A stretch of 10,236 bases of DNA from CAYRKT01 sp964425005 (GTDB taxonomy: Bacteria > Synergistota > Synergistia > CAYRKT01). The position numbers were made by a program, and so were the translations under genes. Where the stretch lies: assembly GCA_964425005.1 (NCBI GenBank), contig CAYRKT010000053.1:1-10236 (forward strand), given 5' to 3'. Under the pieces are notes generated by a model. The model searched no databases, was not told where the DNA came from, and saw only the letters and a list, made by a program, of their open reading frames with translations. This document shows, in pieces, positions 1 through 4,843 of this stretch. The number at the start of each line of letters is the position of its first letter. The stretch's first letter is position 1.

Positions 1-84
1 GTATTGCCGGCGGGGGAGGGGGTTTGGCTCGAGGTCGAGGGGAGCTTAAGGCCCCTGTCGCCAGGGGGTTTTTCCCACTATTGA
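1..84 (+). CDS. Possible 3' end of an upstream gene (partial)
   Basis: Frame 1 is open from the left edge to a TGA at 82-84 and would encode about 27 residues ending in PGGFSHY. Most third codon positions are G or C, and codons such as GAG, GTC and AGG match the style of the neighbouring genes. I do not recognise the family from so short a tail. Frame 2 stops at 47-49 and frame 3 runs to a TGA at 105-107, so the choice of frame is uncertain. Support comes from context: I see no good promoter between this stop and thiD, 29 bases away, so thiD is probably co-transcribed with something upstream. Against it, a terminator-like hairpin (52-73) would lie inside this reading frame. Confidence 0.3.
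   Translation, partial: VLPAGEGVWLEVEGSLRPLSPGGFSHY
52..73 (+). terminator. Hairpin followed by a T-run, possible intrinsic terminator or attenuator
   Basis: CCCCTG (52-57) pairs perfectly with CAGGGG (62-67) around a TCGC tetraloop. One G and five Ts (69-73) follow, the usual form of a Rho-independent terminator on the plus strand. The stem is only 6 bp, and no clear promoter lies between it and the thiD ribosome binding site at 99. It may therefore terminate the previous gene weakly, attenuate thiD, or be chance inside a coding tail that ends at 84. Confidence 0.4.
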
Positions 85-98
85 CCCGGAAGCGTTCC

Positions 99-106
99 AG
101 GGGGTG
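99..106 (+). promoter_or_regulatory. Shine-Dalgarno that sets the thiD TTG start
   Basis: AGGGGGTG, continuing as GAT-like sequence close to the full anti-SD complement, lies 7 bases before the TTG at 114. A GTG (104) and an ATG (107) inside or just after this site belong to another frame and would give a shadow ORF. The spacing favours TTG as the true start. Confidence 0.65.
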
Positions 107-113
107 ATGCGTT

Positions 114-923
114 TTGAAGAGGGTTCTCTCCATAGCGGGTTCCGACTCGGGCGGAGGGGCCGGAATCCAGGCGGACCTCAAGGCCTTCGCCGCCTGCGGC
201 GTCTACGGTACTACGGCCATAACGGCTTTGACGGCCCAGAACACCCTGGGGGTCAGGGGCGTAGTGGAGGTGAGCCCCGATTTCCTGGCCCTCCAGATAG
301 ACGCGGTGATGGAGGACATAGGGGCCGACGCGTGGAAGACGGGGATGCTCTCCAGCGCTCCGCTGATAGAGGTGGTCAGGGACAGGGCGCTTCGCTATGG
401 GGTTGAGGTCCTGGTGGTGGACCCGGTGATGGTGGCGAAGGGAGGAGATCCTCTGCTGAGGCCCGAGGCCGTGAGCGCCCTGGTGGAGATGCTCTTCCCC
501 CTGGCCTACGTGATCACCCCCAACGCCCACGAGGCCCAGGCGCTCACCAGGAAGCCGGTCAGGACCCTCGAGGACGCCAGGGAGGCCGCCAGGTTGCTCT
601 GGTCCATGGGTCCCAGGAACGTCATAGTCAAGGGGGGGCACATCTCCGAGGACGAGGCGATAGACGTCCTCTTCGACGGCTCCTCCTTCTTCGAGGTCTC
701 CTCCCCCAGGGTGCACACCGCCAACACCCACGGCACGGGCTGTACCTTCGCCTCTGCCCTGGCCGCCTTCCTGGCTAGGGGCTTTGCCCTCAGGGACGCC
801 TTCGTGATGGCGAAGGACTACGTGGGGAGGGCCATAGAGGCGGGTTCAAGGCTCGACATCGGCCGAGGCCACGGGCCTCTGGACCACTTCTTCATGCTCA
901 GGCAGAGGGAAGCCTCCGCCTGA
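114..923 (+). CDS. thiD: Hydroxymethylpyrimidine/phosphomethylpyrimidine kinase ThiD
   Basis: ThiD phosphorylates 4-amino-5-hydroxymethyl-2-methylpyrimidine (HMP) and then HMP-phosphate with ATP, giving the pyrimidine diphosphate used for thiamine phosphate synthesis in the cytoplasm. The 269-residue product has the normal family length. It begins with the substrate-site segment SDSGGGAGIQADLK (residues 10-23), followed by YGTTAITALTAQNT (31-44), PVMVAKGGDPLL (104-115), TPNAHEAQALT (135-145), VKGGH (172-176) and the ribokinase-fold signature THGTGC (205-210), whose GTGC forms the anion hole near the catalytic residue. The start is TTG, chosen because a strong Shine-Dalgarno lies 7 bases upstream and the protein then opens KRVLSIAGSDSGGG as in the family. 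No other thiamine gene is in the window. I see no THI-box riboswitch in the 113 bases upstream. Pyridoxal kinases of the same fold are a possible confusion but fit less well. Confidence 0.93.
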   Translation: MKRVLSIAGSDSGGGAGIQADLKAFAACGVYGTTAITALTAQNTLGVRGVVEVSPDFLALQIDAVMEDIGADAWKTGMLSSAPLIEVVRDRALRYGVEVLVVDPVMVAKGGDPLLRPEAVSALVEMLFPLAYVITPNAHEAQALTRKPVRTLEDAREAARLLWSMGPRNVIVKGGHISEDEAIDVLFDGSSFFEVSSPRVHTANTHGTGCTFASALAAFLARGFALRDAFVMAKDYVGRAIEAGSRLDIGRGHGPLDHFFMLRQREASA

Positions 924-957
924 GGGGCGAGGGGCAACTCCCGGCCCCTCGCCCCTC
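922..957 (+). terminator. Very stable stem-loop at the end of thiD
   Basis: A perfect 14-bp stem (922-935 with 944-957, arm GAGGGGCGAGGGGC) encloses an 8-base loop. It begins inside the thiD TGA codon. No T-run follows on either strand, so it is not a classical intrinsic terminator. It could stop or pause polymerase from both converging genes (thiD and ackA), protect the mRNA 3' end, or act together with Rho. The perfect inverted repeat is seen directly; the role is inferred. Confidence 0.55.
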
Positions 958-1166
958 GAACTCCCCCAGGGCCCTCGAGGCCTGCCCCAACGGCAGCAGG
1001 AGGGCTTTGGGGTCTGGCATCGCCGTGAGCCCGTCGAGGGGGTCAGCCAGCCACCGGGCCAGCTGGACCTTCACCCCGGGGCTCGGCTCGCCGACGCGAT
1101 CGGACCTCGCGCGAATCCAGGAAGCCCCCTCCTGCGGACGTCCCTGGGTGGGGCCTGGTCACGGCC
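924..1166. other. Convergent intergenic region without a convincing gene; weak minus-strand ORF
   Basis: The region lies between the 3' ends of thiD and ackA. Its left end is the stem-loop at 922-957. On the minus strand one frame stays open from 1158 down to a TGA at 900-898. The only plausible start is a GTG at 1074-1072, giving about 58 residues, with a protein-like middle (for example KVQLARWLADPLDGL). It has no Shine-Dalgarno, would run through the stem-loop and into the thiD 3' end, and its upstream part uses CGN arginine codons rather than the AGG typical of neighbours. I do not recognise it. It may be a decayed gene remnant, a small gene, or non-coding sequence with chance openness. 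No tRNA or repeat is seen. Confidence 0.35.
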
Positions 1167-2372
1167 TTATCGACGGGATTCGACCAGCCTCTTGGTGTCC
1201 CTGGCTATGACCAGTTCCTCGTTGGTGGGCACTACGGCCACCTTGACCCGCGAGTCCGGGGTGGTGATGAAGCCCTCGACGCCCCGGAAGGCCTTCTCGT
1301 TGGCTTTCTCGTCCAGGTGGACCCCCAGGAAGGTGAGCCTGGAGCAGACCTTCGCCCTGACCAGGGGGCTGTTCTCGCCGATCCCGGCGGTGAAGGAGAT
1401 CACGTCCACTCCGTTCATGGCGGCAGCGTAGGCGCCTATGTACTTCGCTACGCCGTAGCACAGGACCTCCAGGGTCAGCCTGGCCCTCTCGTTGCCCTCC
1501 TCGGCGGCCCTCTCCACGTCCCTCAGGTCGTTGGATACGCCCGAGAGCCCCTTTATGCCGCTCTGCTTGTGGATGAGGTCCGAGATCTGCTTGGGGGAGA
1601 GGCCCTCCTTCTCCATTATGTGGAGCAGGGCCACCGGGTCCACGTCGCCCGTCCTGGTGCCCATGAGCACCCCCGTTGTGGTCCCAAAGCCCAGCGAGGT
1701 GTCCACGCACCTGCCGTTCATGACCGCCGCCAGGGAGCTCCCGTTGCCCAGGTGACAGGTTATGATCTTGAGCTCCTCTATGGGCCTGCCCGCGAGCTCC
1801 GCGGTGCGATGGGCCACGTAGTAGTGGCTGGTCCCGTGGAAGCCGTACCTCCTGATCCTGTGCCTCTCGTAGTACTCGTAGGGCAGGCCGTAGATGTAGG
1901 CGTGTTTGGGCATGGTCTGGTGGAACGCGGTGTCGAAGACCGCCACCTGTGGCACGCCCGGCAGGACGTGCATGGCTGCTTTGATGCCCATCAGGTTGGG
2001 CGGGTTGTGGAGAGGGGCGAAGCTGGAGCATTCCTCTATGGCCTTGATCACCCGATCGTCGATCAACACCGAGTCGGAGAAGTACTCGCCCCCGTGGACC
2101 ACCCTGTGCCCCACCGCCGTGATCTCGCTCAGGCTCTCTATCACTCCGTAGATCTCGTGGGTCAGGAGCTCCAGGACGTGCTTTATCCCCACCTCGTGGT
2201 CCGGCATGGGCACCTCTATGACGTGGTTCTCCCCGCGCGACTGATGCTTGATGAAGGAGCCCTCGATCCCTATCCTGTCCACTATGCCCTTGGCCAGGAT
2301 CTCCTCCCTCTCCATGTCGAACAGCTGGTACTTGATGGAGGAACTTCCGCAGTTGATAACGAGGACCTTCAA
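1167..2372 (-). CDS. ackA: Acetate kinase AckA
   Basis: AckA interconverts acetate plus ATP with acetyl phosphate plus ADP in the cytoplasm. In fermenters it yields ATP at the end of the phosphotransacetylase-acetate kinase route. The 401-residue product has the family length and all main signatures: VINCGSSSIKYQLFD (5-19), GHRVVHGG (88-95), FDTAFHQT (146-153), RRYGFHGTSH (174-183), HLGNGSS (207-213), MGTRTGDVDP (237-246), FTAGIGENSP (327-336) and TNEELVIARDT near the end. By comparison with the Methanosarcina enzyme, the active-site residues N7, R90, H122, D147, H179, H207, N210, R240 and E385 are all present. The start is TTG (2372-2370): AGGAGG (plus-strand positions 2382-2387) lies 9 bases upstream, while the nearby ATG is out of frame. 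No phosphotransacetylase gene is in the window, so the gene appears monocistronic, driven from a promoter near 2440. Butyrate kinase is excluded by the signatures and length. Confidence 0.97.
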   Translation of the reverse strand: MKVLVINCGSSSIKYQLFDMEREEILAKGIVDRIGIEGSFIKHQSRGENHVIEVPMPDHEVGIKHVLELLTHEIYGVIESLSEITAVGHRVVHGGEYFSDSVLIDDRVIKAIEECSSFAPLHNPPNLMGIKAAMHVLPGVPQVAVFDTAFHQTMPKHAYIYGLPYEYYERHRIRRYGFHGTSHYYVAHRTAELAGRPIEELKIITCHLGNGSSLAAVMNGRCVDTSLGFGTTTGVLMGTRTGDVDPVALLHIMEKEGLSPKQISDLIHKQSGIKGLSGVSNDLRDVERAAEEGNERARLTLEVLCYGVAKYIGAYAAAMNGVDVISFTAGIGENSPLVRAKVCSRLTFLGVHLDEKANEKAFRGVEGFITTPDSRVKVAVVPTNEELVIARDTKRLVESRR

Positions 2373-2436
2373 CTCGCCATGCCTCCTTCCGGAATAACGA
2401 ATCTTCGCACCCAGGCCTCAAGCCGGCGCCTGATAA

Positions 2437-2465
2437 AATATATGGCAGTCGACCGAGGGCTTCAA
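2437..2465 (-). promoter_or_regulatory. Promoter of ackA (sigma-70 type)
   Basis: Read on the minus strand, TTGAAG (2465-2460) and TATATT (2442-2437) are separated by exactly 17 bases. They match the -35 and -10 consensus at 4 of 6 and 5 of 6 positions. Transcription would begin near 2430, giving a leader of about 58 bases before the TTG start. The site lies in the only AT-rich patch of this part of the window. Confidence 0.6.
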
Positions 2466-2491
2466 GGATTTTCAATTTTAATAAAAAATTA
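2466..2491. promoter_or_regulatory. AT-rich island upstream of the tmcAL cluster
   Basis: Positions 2468-2490 are almost wholly A and T in an otherwise GC-rich window, with a T-run followed by an A-run. This fits an UP-element for the ackA promoter and/or the promoter of the divergent tmcAL gene. No well-spaced -35/-10 pair reading toward tmcAL was found; TTTAAT (2477-2482) and TAAAAA (2482-2487) are weak -10 candidates. Confidence 0.35.
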
Positions 2492-2511
2492 GGGGCGGTG
2501 GGGGAGAGGAG

Positions 2512-3852
2512 ATGAGGGTCCTGGGCATAGTGGTGGAGTACAACCCCTTCCACCTGGGGCACCTCTACCACCTGAGGGAGTCGGTCAGGAGGCTCAAGCC
2601 CGACGGCGTGGTGGTGGTCATGAGCGGCCACTTCGTGCAGAGGGGCGAGCCCGCCATGCTCTCCAAGTGGGACAGGGCGCAGATGGCCGTCAGGGCCGGG
2701 GTGGATGTGGTGCTGGAGCTTCCCTACGCCTTCTGCTGCCAGAGCGCCAGGATCTTCGCCTCCGGGGCCGTCGACGTATTGGCCTCCACGGGGGTGGTCA
2801 CTCACCTCTCCTTCGGCTCGGAGGACGGGGACCTGGAGGGGCTCTTGCGCCTGGCTTCCCTGCTCCTGGAGGAACCCCCTGCCTTCAAGGCCCTTTTCGA
2901 CCGGTACGTCTCGGAGGGATTCTCCTTCCCCGAGGCGAGGAGGCTGGCCCTGGAGGGTTTCCTGGGCGGTGGCCTGGAAAGGGTTAAGTTCCTGTCCAAC
3001 AACATCCTGGGACTGGAGTACCTGAGGCGTCTGCTGGAGAGGGGCTATCCCATAGAGCCCATGACCATAAGGCGGGTGGGGGCGGCCTACCTCGACCCCA
3101 AGCTGGGCGATGGTCCTGCCAGCGCCACCGGGATAAGGAGGGCGCTGGAGAGGGGCGAGCGGGAGGCCCTCTCTCCTTACCTCCCGGGGCACTCCTATCG
3201 TATAATCTGTCGGGCCCTGGACGAGGGGAGGGCGGTGGTCGGTAGGGACCTCTTCTCCAGGTTGGTGCTCTCCGCGATCAGGAGGTCCTCCCCCGAGGAG
3301 ATGGGGCGCGTCTTCGAGATGCGGGAGGGGATAGAGAACCGGATACACAGGGCGGCCTTCGAGGCCTCCTCCCTGGACGAGCTGATAGGCATGGTCTACA
3401 CCAAGCGCTACACCAAGACCGCCATCCAGAGGATGCTCTGTCACCTGCTGGTGGGCTACACCAAGGAGATGGCCCAGAGCTTCGAGGCCTCGGGCCCCAG
3501 GTATCTCAGGGTCCTGGGCTTCTCCGGCAGGGGCCGGAGGATCCTCGCCCTGATGCGCGAGAGGGCCTCCCTCCCTCTGATAACCCGGGGCTCCTTCAGG
3601 GGGGAGGGGGTTGGGAGGGCGATGATGGAGCTCGAGAGGCGGGCTTCCGCCGTATGGTCCTTGCTCCTCCCCTCGGGGGGCGACGGCAGGATAGAGGTGG
3701 ACTCTAGGCCTTACATGGAGCCGGAGGTAGATGAAGTTGGAGGTGCTCTACAGGGGGAAGACCTACAGGTTCGAGGAGAGGATGAGCGCCCTGAAGCTGG
3801 TCAGGCTCATGGGGCTTTCGTGGGAGGAGGTCCTGGTGCTCAGGGAGGGTAG
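2512..3852 (+). CDS. tmcAL: tRNA(Met) cytidine acetate ligase TmcAL (with C-terminal overlap extension)
   Basis: TmcAL (Bacillus YlbM family, formerly DUF795) activates acetate with ATP to acetyl-AMP and transfers the acetyl group to C34 of elongator tRNA-Met, forming ac4C. Visible motifs are the nucleotidyltransferase HxGH (HLGH, residues 14-17) within VVEYNPFHLGHLYHL, HFVQRGEPA (40-48), KWDRAQMAVRAGVDVVLELP (52-71), ARIFASGAVDVL (79-90) and FGSEDGD (101-107). The ATG start has GGGGGAG and AGAGGAG purine runs just upstream. The reading frame is 446 codons, but the family-like sequence ends near residue 405 (DSRPYMEPEV). The last roughly 41 residues are read out of the next gene in another frame, lack the usual G/C third-position bias, and look like a read-through tail. 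An out-of-frame TAG at 3728-3730 sits where a stop would be expected. The gene is divergent from ackA, which handles the same substrate, acetate, and heads a translation-related cluster. Confidence 0.92.
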   Translation: MRVLGIVVEYNPFHLGHLYHLRESVRRLKPDGVVVVMSGHFVQRGEPAMLSKWDRAQMAVRAGVDVVLELPYAFCCQSARIFASGAVDVLASTGVVTHLSFGSEDGDLEGLLRLASLLLEEPPAFKALFDRYVSEGFSFPEARRLALEGFLGGGLERVKFLSNNILGLEYLRRLLERGYPIEPMTIRRVGAAYLDPKLGDGPASATGIRRALERGEREALSPYLPGHSYRIICRALDEGRAVVGRDLFSRLVLSAIRRSSPEEMGRVFEMREGIENRIHRAAFEASSLDELIGMVYTKRYTKTAIQRMLCHLLVGYTKEMAQSFEASGPRYLRVLGFSGRGRRILALMRERASLPLITRGSFRGEGVGRAMMELERRASAVWSLLLPSGGDGRIEVDSRPYMEPEVDEVGGALQGEDLQVRGEDERPEAGQAHGAFVGGGPGAQGG

Positions 3853-3925
3853 GATCCTCACCGAGGACGAGATGGTGAACCCCGGCGACTCCATAAGGGT
3901 GGTCGCGGTGGTGAGCGGGGGCTAG
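3731..3925 (+). CDS. ttuB: TtuB/ThiS/MoaD-like ubiquitin-fold sulfur carrier
   Basis: This small protein (64 residues) ends in Gly-Gly (63-64), the mark of sulfur carriers that are adenylated and thiocarboxylated at the C terminus. Its pattern fits a beta-grasp fold: a beta hairpin (KLEVLYRGKTYRF), a helix (SALKLVRLMGLS) and the segment EDEMVNPGDSIRVVAVVSGG, typical of ThiS/MoaD/TtuB. It lies 3 bases before a TtuA-type thiolase gene, so a role as its sulfur donor (TtuB) is more likely than thiamine or molybdopterin synthesis. Thermus TtuB is of similar size. Codon use in this frame is strongly biased to G/C at third positions, showing it is the real frame where it overlaps the tmcAL tail. GGAGG (3723-3727) is only 3 bases from the ATG, so the in-frame TTG at 3737 is an alternative start. 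The E1-like activating enzyme is not in the window. Confidence 0.8.
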   Translation: MKLEVLYRGKTYRFEERMSALKLVRLMGLSWEEVLVLREGRILTEDEMVNPGDSIRVVAVVSGG

Positions 3926-3928
3926 CCG

Positions 3929-4813
3929 ATGAAGTGCAGGGTCTGCGGCTCGAGGGCCGCGATAAAGCTGAGGGAGCACAACCTGAGCCTCTGCGAGGAG
4001 CACTTCCTCGCCTGGATGAGGAGGAGGGTGGCCTCGACGATAGGGAAGTACAGGATGTTCGGCCGAGGCAGCAAGGTGCTGGTGGCCGTGTCGGGGGGCA
4101 AGGACAGCCTGGCCCTGTGGGACCTCCTCTCGGGCCTTGGTTACTCCACCCTGGGCCTCCACGTGGACCTGGGTATAGGGGAGTACTCGGCCCTATCCAG
4201 GCGGAAGACTGAAGCCTTCGCCGCCTCGAGGGGGCTTGAGCTTTTGGTTATAGACGTGAGGGCCCTTCACGGCGAGAGCGTCCCCGAGAGGGCCAGGAGG
4301 GGCTCCCGGAGCGTCTGCTCCCTTTGCGGCCTTACCAAGCGGTACTACATGAACAGGGTGGCCTACGAGAAGGGGATGGACGTGGTGGCCACGGGCCACA
4401 ACCTGGACGATCTGACCTCGGCCCTCCTATCCAACCTGTTCAGGTGGGACCTGGAGCACCTGGCCAAGGGGCTCCCCTACCTCCCCCCGTCCGGCGAGAG
4501 GGTTAAGGCCAGGGCCAAGCCTCTGGCCCTGTGCACCGAGCGCCAGAACGCCGCCTACTGCCTCCTATCCGGCATAGACTACGTGGAGGAGGAGTGCCCC
4601 TACTCCGAGGGGGCCACCTTCCTGGAGCTCAAGGGGGTCATGAGGATGGCCGAGGAGATATCCCCCGGGACCAAGCTTCGCTTCTACACCGGCTACGTTC
4701 AGAACGCCCATCTCTTCGGCAGGCCCTTCGACGAGGAGAAGGAGCTCTGCGACCTGTGCGGCATGCCCACCTACGTGGGGAGGTGCGCCTTCTGCAGGAC
4801 CTGGAGGGGCTAG
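3929..4813 (+). CDS. ttuA: TtuA-type tRNA-5-methyluridine54 2-sulfurtransferase
   Basis: The product belongs to the TtcA/TtuA PP-loop family, which adenylates a tRNA base and replaces oxygen with sulfur. The layout matches TtuA closely: an N-terminal zinc finger (C3, C6, C22, H25), the ATP-binding PP-loop SGGKDS (55-60), a pair of cysteines SVCSLCG (C130, C133) plus C223 that would hold an oxygen-sensitive 4Fe-4S cluster, GHNLDD (156-161), and a C-terminal zinc ribbon (C274, C277, C286, C289). At 294 residues it is of normal length. In Thermus and Pyrococcus TtuA makes 5-methyl-2-thiouridine (s2T) at position 54, which stabilises tRNA at high temperature. The preceding gene encodes a Gly-Gly-ending sulfur carrier, as expected for its TtuB partner. 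ATG follows that gene's stop by 3 bases, so the two are probably translationally coupled. TtcA (s2C32) lacks these paired zinc fingers; a bacterial homologue of the wobble-thiolating Ncs6 group is the main alternative. Confidence 0.85.
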   Translation: MKCRVCGSRAAIKLREHNLSLCEEHFLAWMRRRVASTIGKYRMFGRGSKVLVAVSGGKDSLALWDLLSGLGYSTLGLHVDLGIGEYSALSRRKTEAFAASRGLELLVIDVRALHGESVPERARRGSRSVCSLCGLTKRYYMNRVAYEKGMDVVATGHNLDDLTSALLSNLFRWDLEHLAKGLPYLPPSGERVKARAKPLALCTERQNAAYCLLSGIDYVEEECPYSEGATFLELKGVMRMAEEISPGTKLRFYTGYVQNAHLFGRPFDEEKELCDLCGMPTYVGRCAFCRTWRG

Positions 4814-4820
4814 GGCCTGA

Positions 4821-4843
4821 GGTGCCCCTCTCCGGGGCGCACC
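4821..4843 (+). promoter_or_regulatory. Hairpin burying the rqcH start codon
   Basis: GGTGC (4821-4825) pairs with GCACC (4839-4843), and after a one-base bulge CCC (4826-4828) pairs with GGG (4835-4837). The proposed GTG start (4822-4824) is inside the stem. Ribosomes finishing ttuA eight bases upstream could open it, which suggests translational coupling. The pairing is seen; the function is inferred. Confidence 0.35.

Noticed and set aside
1..113. Thiamine (THI-box) riboswitch before thiD
   Set aside because: The conserved THI elements, such as a CTGAGA-type core, are not seen in the available leader, and the short hairpin at 52-73 does not match the riboswitch fold. A switch farther upstream cannot be excluded.
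1007..1210. 67-codon plus-strand frame in the thiD-ackA gap
   Set aside because: It begins at a GTG-like position without a ribosome binding site, is rich in S, P, R and W, and ends inside the ackA coding region on the opposite strand.
1159..3444. 761-codon open frame on the minus strand
   Set aside because: It runs across ackA in the wrong frame and antisense to tmcAL. It has no family resemblance and is rich in G, P, R and H as expected for shadow frames of GC-rich genes. ackA and tmcAL explain the region fully.
4531..4821. Long N-terminal extension of the NFACT frame
   Set aside because: The segment overlaps ttuA in a different frame, where only ttuA has zinc-finger and PP-loop motifs and codon bias. 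The NFACT-N domain begins after 4822.
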